A DNA stretch of 64,000 bases from Spisula solida (GCA_947247005.1 OX365955.1:14303322-14367321), one strand, 5' to 3'; positions 31,740 through 44,562 are shown, counted from the first letter of the stretch. The notes: generated by a model not told the origin, from the sequence alone. Program-made: numbers and translations.

Positions 31740-34700
31740 ATGCCAGGCGTGGACGCATGGGTAAGATTGTAGAATAACTATCCTGTTAACAATATGACCT
31801 AACTATTGTTACTAGAAATTGTTCTTTTCTAAGCGGAAATGTTAAAAACAATGGAAACTAAGTGGGTGGGGTATTGTCAATAGAACAAGTAAAACGTCTG
31901 GCAACTATTTGGTTTTCTTTGCCATCCTCCAATTAGGGACTGTTAGGTGCCTATGTTTTTGTGATAATTGATGACTATCATTGATACATTCACGCAATAT
32001 TAGGTTTGCTTCTGTTGCTAAAATAAACGACTGACACAGTGACACTGACAGCAGCTCTTGTCAAAACGAAAGTAAACATGCTATATTTGTTGGTGTTTGT
32101 GCTACTGTATTCTTCAAATCCCAGTTACCCATTACTGTTGATTCAATGCTGTCATGTGCCACTCTACATTTACTATTGTACACTTACAGTTTTAATGATT
32201 CAGCAGGGTTTTCCCCTGGAATTTTCATATGGGGGTCCCAGGACCCTCAGGGTTTGCATTTTGGGGGTCCCGGACAAATTTTGAGGGTCCCTCATAAGCA
32301 GATATGTATTTTGGTTGTTGATATTTTGAAAACCTAAAAACTGATAAAACCACAGCTCAAGGGCTTGAGTAAAGTTTACTGCATCAAACTAGATCAAATC
32401 TCATGTACCATCGTTTTTAACATTTGTATGATGTACTATAGACTAGTGAGTTACCTACAACGATGTGCCTACCCTAACAATGTCATTTTGTTCCCGACTT
32501 TTTCACGAACGGGACAAATTTTTCAGAGTACGAATTGTGTTGGGTACGAAACCTTCGCGTCGACAGCGATATTGCTATTAGTCGTCTGCTTTTTTAGACC
32601 GCACTGTCATTTCGGACATCCGGGTAACAATAAAGTCTGTTTATCTCGGAACAAATCCTATCGCGGAATATCGCAGCGGAGAATGATCAATTAATATTTT
32701 ATATAATAATGTGTAAATTGAAAAACGCTGCGAACCAGTTACGGTGGCCGTTGGTAATTGCGGGTCCCGAGGACGCACACTCAGTTGCAAATGCGAGTCC
32801 AACGCCAAAATATTGCGTCAGAGACACAAGAAACCTGCGTCGGGGAAATCCCTGATTCAGTCCCAGGCATGCTCATGAAAATTTCTGGATACTTTTTTCT
32901 TAAAGTGCTGTCCTCATGTGGGTGTTCCTTAATTAATTGTTTTGGTTTAAAGTAATGTTTGTGATCATGCTGGATGGATTGAATAATCTTGATATCTCAA
33001 AACACACTGTCATGTATTAACATGAACTAGTTTGTACATGTACAAATTTGGTCATGTACTGTACATAGGCCTCTAAGCGATCATAATTTATATACTTAAT
33101 TCATATTAATTAAGAAAAAAGGTACATGCTTGCCTGATATAATATGTTGTGCAAGCAAAATTATAATGCTTAATATACACACAAGTTGGTGCATGGGTTT
33201 TTGTAAATAAATATTGTAATTTGGTTACAAACTTTATGTGTGAACTGTAATGAGTCGTATGTCAAGGTCATATAGTGAACCGGTGTTTATTTCTACCTGG
33301 GATTTTGGTGTGCTGTGAATAAGTAATATTATTACAATGAGTAAATGGTGGATATTTGTAAGTACACGAGAATAGCTAGGCTTTAAATATTGTATACTGC
33401 AATGTTCCTACATTGTGTTGATGAAATGCTTTGATTAAATGGACATCTCATTAATACAAGGTTATACTGCACATATATGTGATGACACTGCTGTTTGTGT
33501 GTGACTCACTGCAGTAAACAGCACAGCTTTGCATAAATCAGTAGCTTTATATGCATTGATTTGTATTACTTCTAATTAACGTCATGCTTGGTTGTTGTGG
33601 GTTATTTTGTATCCAACAAATAAAATGTAACATGGTCATCTACATGAGCCTAATGCGATTTAGGAAATGATATATTACAATAATAAAATGAGTTTATTTG
33701 TTCATGTGTAGTTTGTGAATTTAGGATTTGAAACTATTTGTCCAAATCTACGAAAGTGACTAGTTTTCCTTTCTACTGTATACATATATTTCCAACAGAT
33801 GTTACTTGTCAGGGGCATAGCTAGGATTGAATGGATGCAATGCACACAAGCCTTTAAGTAGGTCGTATTAATTTTGTCATATGAAAATACTACACCCCAG
33901 ATTTTAACTTTTAATGTCATTTTAGGCTGCATTTATGTTTTTGCTGTTCAAATTGATGTTAAACAAGTGCGTAAGTATAAATGGTTGGTTACGCCCCTGC
34001 TTGTCAGAATCAATAATTGCTTGTCTCAGACAAGACTTAGTGCTTATTTGTCACAGACAAGACTTTATTAAGCTTATTTTGCAGACTGCAGGAGTGAGGT
34101 TTATAATAATTATATTGTAGTGTGAAAGCATTTATATTTTTCAGTTTAATATATGGGTGTTGATATTTATTAATTAAATGAATGTTCTCTCTGTAGGGAA
34201 TCCCTGTACTTGTTGGTACAACTGTTGTTGCTGCTACAGCTGTGCTTGCCAAAGTGTTCCTGTTTGGTGATAAAAAGAAGAAGAATCCTGTCACCTTGCA
34301 GGATCCCACCGTAAAATATCCACTGAAACTTATTGACAGAGAGGTGAGTCTGCACAACAATGTTAAATGTAAAATGTGGTCTGATTCAGATAACAGAGTA
34401 AAAAAACATTTGTGATAATAGAAAGTAAAAGAAAGTAATATTATTTTCATGACATATTTTGTTACGCTGACAAGTACTATACAGTGTAATCTGAGAAAAC
34501 CGACACGTGGGAAAACCGGAATGTTGTCCAAACCGACCAAATATTTTGGTCCCGAAATTTCTCTTCTTTTACTCAATGTAAAAGCTGTTTGAAAAACCGG
34601 AACCTTGCGAAATCTGAATACCGACAGCTACTTTGTCCCCCAACTAGTAATAATACACACAAATCAAAGCTTAAATACCAAACAAACAAATTACCAAACA

Positions 34701-37700
34701 ATCAATCTGTTAAATAACCCCAGGGAATGTGTGAAAAACTGTATAGAGAACCGTCGTAGGCCTCTGCTACGAAGGTGTTAATTGCCCATTTAAATCTTGT
34801 CGATAGAAGTGTAAAGTAATAATTACGAAGGCGTGATATTTACTCTTACTCTTTACGATGAGCTCTCTTTCATGTAACACTGTGTGCTTTCAGCAGAGCG
34901 TATTGAATAAAATTTTAACTCGCTTTTATCTTAAGTCATGCTTTGAATTGTTTGTTCTTAAGGTCTATCGTGTTTTAATATGGCCACTTAAATTTTAGTA
35001 ATTTTCATGATGCGTTAATTTTACGATGACACTTTATTTTGTGATACTTCGTATATCATCGTTGACATTATAACGATAGGTATTTTTGTATTTATATTTG
35101 TTATTAGAAGCCCCTCATTAAACATCCGACACATGTTATGCACATATTGGCGCCTGATACTAAACAATACCAATCAAGGCCAACTACAACGGATTTAAGA
35201 TAACAAAACAGTTGTAGATTCACAATACAGAACTCTTGTGAAATCCGAACAAATCAGGCGGTCCGAAGGGTGTTCGGTTTTCTCAGATTACACTGTATAT
35301 CTATACACCTGTTTTAATATGATCATACTTTTCTTTATGCAGGAAGTGAGCCATGATACCAGAAGATTTAGATTTGCATTACCATCAATGGACCATATTC
35401 TAGGCCTTCCAGTTGGTAAGGAATTATTAGTCAATTGTAGATAGATGATTGATTTATTGTTACTATCCCCTCTGGTGTAGTGGCTGGAACTTGAGAAAAA
35501 ATTATTTTTCCCAGCTGCATACCAAAGTCATTTAAATGGTACTAGTATAGAAGATTGCCAGAACTAGTTAAACTAATAGTTGGTTCACACTGACATGGTA
35601 GTCTTCATAGTCTTCATATGACTGAAATGTTGTATGTGAGACTTTCAGCACCAACAAATGTTCAAATGTTATTATCTACATCTGCAAGTTTTAGTTAGAC
35701 CTATGCCTACATCCCTAGGACGGGTTTAACCATAATGGCAGACAGATAGAGGTAAAAAAATATAATATTTTTCAGTGTATTAAAAATTGTATTTGTGCTT
35801 TAGTCTTGGTGAAAAAAGGAGCACAATCAAGCATACATGTTATTTATGTTTCCATTTATATGTAAGATAAATTTGAAGTTTGTACGAGTAAGATAACTAC
35901 TTTTGACTTAGGAAGTTTTAAAACATTAATTTTGGTAAATATACGTCACTAAGACAGACCACTGTTTACTTTTGAGTAATTTAAAATTACAAAACATGCC
36001 ATATCCTCACAAATTACCTGTCAGATAGATATATTATAATCAATACAACCCAATATACCCATTACATATAAACATAATTACTGAATCACAACCACCTTTA
36101 CAAGATGAGAACGACTCAAGTGCTGTTACACCAGCTGTATGACGTCACTAAGACTATAGTTAAGTTTGTTTGTCTGGTGACTACTATTTATCACTTTAAT
36201 TCCCTGACATTAATGTGTCATGACGGTGAACTCTTCTGTATAAATTATTTTCTTTATGCTATTATAATTAATTGCATATACTGTGTATTTACAGGTCAGC
36301 ACATATATTTGTCAGCAAGAATTGATGGTGCTCTTGTAATCCGTCCATATACCCCTGTATCTAGTGATGATGATAAAGGCTACATGGACCTCGTAATTAA
36401 GGTAGGAGGTCTTGATTAGAGATCTATTGATGCTAAAGCATTGAATACGGTCATGACATGTCACAAAGGTTACATTAGCTCCGACCCATGACTAGAAGTT
36501 TTTTTCTGATTGAAGAATTGCTATCTTTCATACTTGGCACAGAACTGCAGTGCAATTAATTAATAAAGTAATATGATATACTGTCAAACCTGTTTTAAAG
36601 CCATCTGTGAACAGAGACCACTTTTACAAAACCTGTCAACTAAAACCACTAATTTTATCTCCTATCAGTCCCATTTTCCATATTTGATCAATTGAGAGAG
36701 AACCTGTCAACAAAAACCACTTCTTGATGTTCCTATGGGTGTTCTTTACTGACTGGTTTGTCTGTGTGTCGGCTAAGTTATCATTTGTGTGGTAATTTAA
36801 TTAAATAAACAATTATAAAGATATTGTCATGTATTTTTTTGGCATTGGTTATTAGCTCACCTGCCACAAAGTGGCAAGGTGAGCTTTTGTGATTGTTTTT
36901 TGTCCGTCGTCCGTCTGTCCGTTAAACTTTTTACCGTTAACACTCTAGCACTTTCATTTTTGCTTTGATCTTCATTAAACTTGGTCAGTAGTTGTACCTC
37001 AATGAAATATAGGTCAAGTTCGAAGTTGGGTCATGTGGGGTCAAAAACTAGGTCAATAGGTCAAATAATAGGAAAACCTTGTAAACACTCTGGAGGTCAC
37101 ATTTTTGCTTTGACCTTCATCAAACTTGGTCAGTAGCTGTGTCTCAATGAAATCTAGGTAAAGTTTGAAGTTGGGTCTTATGATGTCAAAAACTAGGTCA
37201 AAAGGTCAAATAATAGGAAAACCTTGTTAACACTCTGGGGGCCACATTTTTGCTTTAATCTTCATGAAGTTTGGTCAAAATGTTTATCTTGATGACCCCA
37301 AGGTAAAGTACGAAGTTGGGTCATGTGGGGTCAAAAACTAGGTCAAAAGGTCAAATAATAGGAAAACCTTGTTAACACTCTGGCGGCCACATTTTTGCTT
37401 TAATCTTCATGAATTTTGGTAAAAATGTTTATCTTGGTGACCCTAAGGTCAAGTTCGAAGTTGGGTCATGTGGGGTCAAAAACTAGGTCAAAAGGTCAAA
37501 TAATAGGAAAACCTTATTAATTAACACTTTTGAGGCAATATCTTTGCTTTAATCTTCATTATCTTTGGTCAAATGTTTATCTTGATGACCTTAAGGTCAC
37601 GTTTGAAGTTGGGTCATGTGGCTAAAAAACTAGGTCAATAAGTCAAATAATAGCAAAACCTTTTTAACACTCTGGAGGCCTCCGTGTTGCTTTAACCTTC

Positions 37701-40700
37701 ATCAAGTTTAGTCAAAATGTTCATCTTGATGACCTTAAGGTCAAGTTCAAAGTTTGGTCATGTTTAGCAGGTGAGCGCCCCAGGATCTATGACCCTCTTG
37801 TTTAATTAGTCTTTGTTTTGCATAGTTTGGCTGCTTAATCAATGTTTTTACTAATAATTAGGCTTACATGGAGTGTTTCTGGGTGTACGTTAATTATACC
37901 CCCGCAAACAAAGTTTGAAGGGGGTATACTGGAGTCACCTTGTCGGTTGGCCGGTCGGTCGGTTGGCCTGTTGGTCCGTTAGCAAAATCGTGTCCGCTCT
38001 GTAACTTTGTCGTTTCTCCCTGGATTTTAAAATCGCTTGGTACAAATGTTCACCACATCAAGACGGTGTGTCATGTGCATGACCCAGGTCCCTAGCTTAA
38101 AGGTCACGCTAACAGGTCAAAGGTTATACAGTCATGCAAGTTGTCTATTCTGTAATTTTGTCGTTTCTTGCTGGATTTTAAAATCGCTTGGTACAAATGC
38201 TCATCACATGAAGGCGGTGTGTCATGCACAAGAACCATGTCCCTAGTTCAAAGGTTAAGGTCACACTTAGAGGTAAAAGGTTATATAGTCATGCAAGTCA
38301 TGTCCGCTCTGTAACTTTGTTGTTTCTTACTGGATTTTAAAATGGCATGGTACAATGTTCACCTCATCAACAAGGTTTGTTATGTGCAAGACCCAGGTCC
38401 CTAGCTAAAAGGTCAAGGTCACACTTAGAGGTCAAAGGTTAAACAGTCATGTAAGTAGTGTCAGCTACGTAACTTTGTCATTTCTTACTGAATTTTATAA
38501 TTGCTTGGTACAAATGTTCACCATAACAAGACGGTGCGTCATGCTTAAGACCCAGTTCCCTAGCTCAAAGGTTAAGGTCATACTTAGAGGTCAAAGGTTA
38601 TATAGTCATGCAAGACTTGAATTTTAAATAATATTCGTGTGTCAATGCAGTGCTGCAGGGGTATGATAGCTCTAGTTTTAACTATTGAACTTCTGTAACT
38701 ATTCTGATGCAAGTTTTCATCTTCTTTTGTAGGTATACTTTAAGAATGTAAACCCGAAGTTCCCGGATGGTGGTAAAATGTCCCAGTACCTGAATGATAT
38801 GTCGATTGGTGATTACATTGATGTACGTGGACCCAGTGGACTTTGTGTCTATGAAGATATTGGTATTTAATTAAACTTGATCAGCATTGTTTGATACTCC
38901 CAACTGTGTGGGGAAATTGCTTGATTGGGCATTTCAGGGCTTCCCCTAACTACTTCCCCTATCTGGCTTTTTCACTCTTGTCTACATGTGTCATCTCTTT
39001 CATTTATCTATATCTAGAATATGGGATACGAGGGTTGTCCGCAAAAATCGCGAACTTTGTCTCCCATTTCAACACTATGCATGAATTTTAAGATATTTCT
39101 GAAAATATATATGATATTAAAAAAAATCATTTCCTTCTAAATTTAGGTAATTATACTTGATTAACTATTACAAGTTGGGTAGTCAGCACATGCCCTTTTA
39201 TTTTATGTAAAATATGCCAATGTCAACATCAAAGTTTTGCACGTTTTTGTGCGAAATTTCAGGTTGATTATGTCATTAACAGCAAAACTATGAATTTATT
39301 CGGATGGCTTCGGTTTTCGCGTCACTAAAAACTGGCGATGTTAGGGAAATGTGTAACGCAAAAAACTTGGCCACAATCATGGTATGACACTCGCATGATA
39401 GAAACCAGAAGTACAACATACAAATAATCAAGGGGATGTAAGTAGGACTCTTGTCTACACCTTGTGTAAGTGTTTTAAAGGGAACCTGGCGACAAAATTG
39501 AAACTGATAAGCCTAAAAAGAAAACTCTGGCCCTAATTTAGAGGGCAAAAAACGTCATCCACTAAGACAGGCGTCCGACGATAAAATGTAGAGGCTAAAC
39601 ATGGCATTAGCAAAATTGTTGCACGTAAAATCTTGCCGGAAAATTTACATACGTTTCGAGTATCTTTCTGAATTTTAACTGTCATACGTGATTCACGAAA
39701 ATGCGTTGAATTTATCTGAAATCGCATCAGTCAATAGAGCAAAGATGCTGAAACAAAAGACACAACGTCGTAGAGTGTGCACTGATCAGACCTACAGCAA
39801 GTGCAATAAAGTCACACAGATTTATAATACTTTAAGATTTCTATCAAATTATGCAGTTACAATGATAACATCTTTTTAAAAGACAGTTTATGCATATTGT
39901 GAATACAATGGACGACAATACAATAAAAATCAATGTTGGCAACTTTTGCGGATTACCCTTGTATACATGTATAATCAATGTATATACACAACAACTGGTT
40001 GATTGTGAGACAAGTTCTTAAAACTTAGATTAATCATTCTGGACCCCTCATTCCTGATTGTGTCTTATGAGAGAAGAGAAGCCAGGTGTCCCTTTTCTAG
40101 CAAGAGAATTACTTGTACCGTTTCTGTTAGCTCACCTGTCATAAAGTGACCAGGTGAGCTTTTGTGATCACTCGAAGTCTTGCACTCTAGTACTCTTAGA
40201 CTCTTACAAATAACAAGGTCGCTGGTAAATACAAATTGAATATGAAACCTTGTACATGTATTAGAGGCTTCATTTAGTTGATTCTTAAAAGTTGTAAATT
40301 ATATTAAATGAGGTCACCATTAGGGGTGGGTCAATGCATCGGAATATCGATGCATTGTGATCCTGAGTGTCCCGATAGTATGGATCGATAGTTAACGTCT
40401 CGATTCAATAATTATCGCTGATAGCTCAACTATCAATAGTTACGATAGTTTCCTTTTTATCAATAGAATTTATTATTAATTGTAAAACAATTTCCGTTCT
40501 CGTTAATAAACTAATTTTAAATAATCGCATGCATCAAAACTGCCACAGAGGACGAATATCGCAATAGTTATTAATCTATCTCTGTCCAGTTCATTTTGAA
40601 TCATTTCCAAAAATAGTAGATTAGTATGTTGTACAATAAAAGGATATATTACACAGTGCAAATTTGCATTTACAAGTTAACCCCTGCTTTTCAAATCGTG

Positions 40701-42977
40701 GCAATAACTATTGCAATAGTATCGCAATAGTGTCCAGCAATACAATAGTATCGCAATAGTACTTTCAGCAATAGTATTGCAATAGTCAAAAATGGACTCA
40801 ATATTCAGCCCTAGTCACCATAGGGGCCTCATGGAGACGACATGTGTGCGACCTAGGGCCCTTTTGACCTTCTTGAATGGCCCTCTTGTTTCGTCAATGG
40901 TATGAAGCAGCCAGGGAGCAAACCCGGTACCTTCCACACTCACAGCAGAAGCCCTACCACTAGGCTCACAGGACCAGACACTCAACCACCTGTTAAGAGA
41001 ATTCCCATAATAAGCTACAAACGAATGCTCTATCAACTGAGCTGGCTGGTCCCCTATGTAAATGCCTGTCCTATTAGTAATTAAATTCAATACAAACTAC
41101 TACATACACCCTCTCCATCAAGGAATTAATCCTCGAATGTCTGAAGTTGTTATCAGTACTTCTTTGGAATATTCAAAAGGTGTAATGTGGGTTATTTATG
41201 TTGGGCGCCAAATGTTACAGGGCGAGAAAAATGTGCTGACAGATTGGTGCTTGAATCCGTTACCCATCGCTTACAGGGCGAATGCTGTACTGCCTGAGCT
41301 AGCTGGCCGCCTACAAACGCTTCTCCCCTAATTATATATAAATCCCATACACACTACTTGGAAAACAAATATGTATGGCCCAACCATAATAGATGTTGAA
41401 ATCTGTATTGTTGCAGGTGTGTTCAAGATTCGTCAGGACAAGAAATCGGAGCCTGAGACTGTTGTTGTTAAGAAAGTTGGTATGATCGCTGGTGGTACTG
41501 GTATTACTCCAATGTTACAGCTGATCAGACAAGTTCTCAAGACCAGTGATGATAAAACGGAGCTTTCCTTGCTCTTTGCCAATCAGGTAAATGACCTTTC
41601 AGTTAATTGACAGTGTAGTATCAGACCTGACTCATAATATTTCTTGTTTCCACTCCTGCAACCCAGGTAGAATTTTTTTAGTACTCCTATCTCACGAGAA
41701 AATGAACTTGGTCAATTTGCTTGTGTAGAAACTAGAGGTTACAATTTAGAAGTATTTTTCAGTATAACGGTTATATTAAATTGTTACTCATGTTATTGTT
41801 TGATATATTGTAGACAGAGGAAGACATTTTGTTGAGACCAGAACTTGAGGATTTACAACAGAGTTATAGTAACAGGTTCAAGCTATGGTACACCCTGGAC
41901 AAACCTCCAAAAGGTTGGTAGTACTATTTACATGGTATATTATACAGTGAAATTCATTGCTATCACTGTCATAGTACAGAAAAAAGCTAATGTCATTTTA
42001 GTCCCCTACCGGTTTTTGACCGGAGGGGACTATAGGTTTGCCCTCTGTCAGAGCTACAGATAAGCTGCGTATTGGGGTAATTACCCAATTAATTTTCTTA
42101 AAAACCCAATTGATTTTGAGAGGAGGGGGTAAGAAAAAGCAAAGACAATTAGAAACACCCAAATAGAAAATGGTGTTATAGTGAAAAACAGTACATAAAA
42201 GCTTATTTACCCTTTGAGTTTTATTAAATACCCAATTAAAATTTGTCAAAACCCAATCAAAATTGAAACTCAGGGGTAAAATACCCAATTGACTAAAACC
42301 TTATCTGTAGCTCTGGCCCTCTGTGCGTCTGTCTGTCAAAAAATCTGGATCTTGACATAACTCAAATAGTTTCCAAGCTAGGTTTATGAAACTTGGTATG
42401 TAGATAGGGGGCAATAAGGGGATAATTCTGATAAAAATTGTGGTTGCTATGGCAACAGAAACATTGAAAATGGCTTCTACCAGTAGTGGACTTCTGTATT
42501 GCTTGCAATTCTTAATTACTTGTTTAATATTATTTATCAGATGCTTGACATCGCTGCAATGTAATAGAGCCATTACATACAAATGAAAGCTTTCAGATTA
42601 TGCGTAACCTTGGTAAAATTGATCTGTTTATAATAGTAAAGAAAGTAGCATGTTTGATGCTTCGGTCTAAAAAACGCTTTCATGAGATAAAAAGAACATT
42701 ACATCTGTTACTTTCTGCATTTAATTTATTAAACTTGCAGAGCCTTGCATTTATGATTTTATTCAACTGCTTTAATATGTTTAATATGAACATATATATT
42801 ACAGATTGGAAGTACAGTACGGGATTTATCAACGATCAGATGATCAAGGATCACCTTCCCGCCCCTGAAGACGGTACAATTATACTGATGTGCGGACCTC
42901 CACCAATGATCAACTTTGCCTGCATACCAAATCTAGACAAAGTGGGATTCAAACCCAGTCAGAGATTTTCATACTAA
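31740..42977 (+). CDS. CYB5R3: NADH-cytochrome b5 reductase, complete, 8 coding exons, 306 aa
   Basis: FAD flavoprotein that passes electrons from NADH to cytochrome b5 for fatty-acid desaturation, sterol synthesis and haem-protein reduction, usually on the ER or outer mitochondrial membrane. Exons: 31740-31760, 34197-34343, 35343-35415, 36295-36401, 38733-38862, 41417-41586, 41814-41913, 42805-42977, all with GT..AG introns and matching phases. Exon 1 gives only MPGVDAW. Residues 8-31 form a hydrophobic anchor followed by KKKK. FAD site RPYTPVSS at 97-104 and GGKMSQYL at 129-136; NADH site GGTGITPM at 185-192 and CGPPPM at 279-284; ends in an aromatic residue (RFSY). Length fits the family (about 300). 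The protein is about equally like the vertebrate CYB5R1, 2 and 3 set, so the symbol marks the group. Introns are packed with transposons. Confidence 0.95.
31761..34196. other. CYB5R intron 1
   Basis: No nested gene. Contains a possible repeat edge at 32201-32290 with GGGTTTTCCCCTGG and three GGGTCCC words, and a 27-bp-scale duplication of CAGACAAGACTT at 34028-34070. Confidence 0.4.
34482..35295. mobile_element. Pogo/Tc1-like non-autonomous transposon, TA target
   Basis: Left end CAGTGTAATCTGAGAAAACC, right end the inverse of CAGTGTAATCTGAGAAAACC with GAACAC following inward. TA flanks both sides (34480-34481, 35296-35297). 814 bp, no transposase frame. Inserted in CYB5R intron 2. Confidence 0.8.
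36852..37803 (+). mobile_element. Family A minisatellite element (GGTGAGC hairpin type)
   Basis: Starts TTAGCTCACCTGCCACAAAG with a CACC..GGTG hairpin, then GTCCGTCGTCCGTCTGTCCG. The core has about six units of about 144 bp with AAAAACTAGGTCAAAAGGTC and GGAAAACCTTGTTAACACTC. It ends CAGGTGAGCGCCCC..GACCCTCTTGTTT. In CYB5R intron 4. No coding capacity. Confidence 0.8.
37896..38672 (+). mobile_element. Family B minisatellite element
   Basis: Opens with the hairpin TACCCCCGCAAAC..TTTGAAGGGGGTA, then CGGTTGGCCGGTCGGTCGGT. The core is about four units of 150-160 bp with GTCCGCTCTGTAACTTTGTC, TTGGTACAAATGTTCACCA and TCCCTAGCT. It ends GCAGGGGTATGA. In CYB5R intron 4. Confidence 0.75.
39027..39963. 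mobile_element. Mariner-like non-autonomous element
   Basis: Ends TACGAGGGTTGTCCGCAAAA and, inverted, TACAAGGGTAATCCGCAAAA. The 937-bp interior has only short frames and no DDD motif that I can see. TA at both tips. In CYB5R intron 5. Confidence 0.7.
40133..40886 (+). mobile_element. Family A short copy, split by a hAT-like MITE
   Basis: Left part TTAGCTCACCTGTCATAAAG..GGTGAGC, right part GTGCGACCTAGGGCCC..GGCCCTCTTGTTTC. Lacks the minisatellite core. Split at 40312 by the insertion below. Confidence 0.7.
40321..40813. mobile_element. hAT-like MITE with GTCACCAT target duplication
   Basis: Ends TAGGGGTGGGTCAATG and, inverted, TAGGGCTGAATATTGAG. Exact 8-bp duplication GTCACCAT at 40313-40320 and 40814-40821. 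The interior includes repeated CAATAGTATCGCAATAGT words. 493 bp, non-coding. Confidence 0.85.
40890..41060 (-). repeat. tRNA-derived SINE, degenerate
   Basis: Reverse complement starts GGGGACCAGCCAGCTCAGTT with GATAGAGCATTCG (A box), and later has GGTACCGGGTTTGCTCCC as a worn B box. Confidence 0.5.
41237..41305 (-). repeat. tRNA-like SINE head
   Basis: Reverse complement GGCCAGCTAGCTCAGGCAGT (A box) .. CGGATTCAAGCACC (B box), about the length of a tRNA but without a paired acceptor stem. Confidence 0.5.
41999..42500 (+). mobile_element. Family E repeat (TAGTCCCC hairpin), split by a MITE
   Basis: Starts AGTCCCCTACCGGTTTTTGA and the inverse ACCGGAGGGGACT, then GCCCTCTGT..GCGTCTGTCTGTC. The right limit is uncertain. 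In CYB5R intron 7. Similar plan to families A and B: a terminal hairpin followed by a GTCTGTC tract. Confidence 0.55.
42049..42315. mobile_element. 267-bp MITE with CAGAGCTACAGATAAG ends and 8-9-bp target duplication
   Basis: CAGAGCTACAGATAAG at the left is inverted at the right (CTTATCTGTAGCTCTG). GCCCTCTGT lies on both sides (42040-42048, 42316-42324). Interior rich in ACCCAATT and AATTGGGT words. hAT-like by duplication size. Confidence 0.8.
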
Positions 42978-44562
42978 ACACAATATGGTGGATGTATTAT
43001 TCCTACAATGTACTCTTTGTTTCGTCAGAACTTTAAAAAAAGTGTGTAGTCAGTCATTCATGGGGCATTCACTGAAAAATGTCTAGTATCGTACAAAGTT
43101 ATGACCAATTTAACTTGTATGAAGCGATATAAGCGACATAAATATATTACTTCCTCAAAGAATACTATTAATGAATTAGCATAAGTTCTGTAAACCAACT
43201 AATGTTCACTATAATCACGGAAGAATTTTTCTCGCTGTGATAATTTTTTTTCTCACACTAAAAAACAACCCATTCGTCTAGCTGACATTTAGTAATGTAT
43301 AATTCTAAAAGATTTGCTATGGCTTATTGGTAATAAGGAAGATCACCTACCGGTATAGTACAGAGAATTTGACACGACTCTCGACCTTCAATTTGCATAA
43401 TTTAACAGCTGATGTATTGTCTACATTTATAATCCCAGTTGTATGTTTTCATAAGTGGAAACTATCACAAAGACGTTCGAGGTGTAATACCAACACAAAT
43501 GTAAAGGACCGATATTGCAAGATTTGCTCTCGAAAATTTATATATTCAACGCAGAACCTTGTAATATTTTCATGCATAAAGGTCAGGATCATGTCAAATT
43601 CTCTGTGCTATATGCAAAGTGCCCACCAGCAGTCTATAGGATGAATGAACCATAAAAACCTGCTAGCTGGTAGGCACATTTGCATATGAATACCCCTGTA
43701 TACAAACATGAACTCTCCTATTATTTTGGGATTAAAAAAAATGTGTAATAGGGTACAAAAATAATAGGGATCAACTTATAACAAAAAATAGAATTTTGCA
43801 AAAATAATTTTAAAACTATCATTATATTAGATAGATGCAATGTAGAAGCACTATATTATAACTGGTAGTGTTAAGTTCAATAATAACTAGGAAAACACAT
43901 TTCTCTGTTCATATAAACATGTACGTAGTTGATAGATATATTGTACATGTAGTATGCAATCATGTCAAACTGATTCAGCTTCTCTAGCAACTTGTATTCT
44001 CACCTTGTATACATGTATACCCAACCACTGAATAAAGCAGGTGTTATATAGGATGTAGAAAGCTCATCTGATACAGATATGCTTAAACTGACTTCCAAGT
44101 ATAGTGGGGTAGACATTGTTATTTCCTACTTGATGTCTGTCACAAAGTTCGTCCACATTTGTTCTCCTGATTTCAATATAACTTAATTTAATAGTTTGTA
44201 ACAAGCCTAGTATATGCCCGATAGGGACACAACAACAACAACAAACACCAATTGTATATTTTCAAATAATACTAGGGAGTGTGTCTTGTCAGAAATTCAA
44301 GATAGGATGTCCATTGCCAGAGTTGTGGCCCTTTGTTGGAGACATGATGATGTTATCGTGTCAAAAACCTTTCTAGTTTTTTGGTAACTTGTGATAGTCT
44401 GAATGATTTACTAAGGTGCTGATATTGAAATCGTCCAGTGATACGATATACATAATGCAAAGGGGTAAAACCATTTTGTCCTGATAGTCTGGAAAGTGGT
44501 TTGTGTTGTTAAGACCACCGTTGTTTTATTTTTAGGTTTTGCAGGAATTTTTTTTTAAAAAT
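42978..44562 (+). other. CYB5R 3' UTR and downstream
   Basis: No further coding signal. An AATAAA at 44031-44036 is a candidate cleavage signal about 1.05 kb after the stop. Confidence 0.35.

Noticed and set aside
34037..34576. 179-codon minus-strand open frame
   Set aside because: It overlaps CYB5R exon 2 and the pogo-like element end in antisense and has no protein-like pattern.
42600..42804. Start of the last CYB5R exon placed further upstream because the frame is open
   Set aside because: The frame is open by chance in the intron. The acceptor at 42804 gives the conserved junction after PPK.
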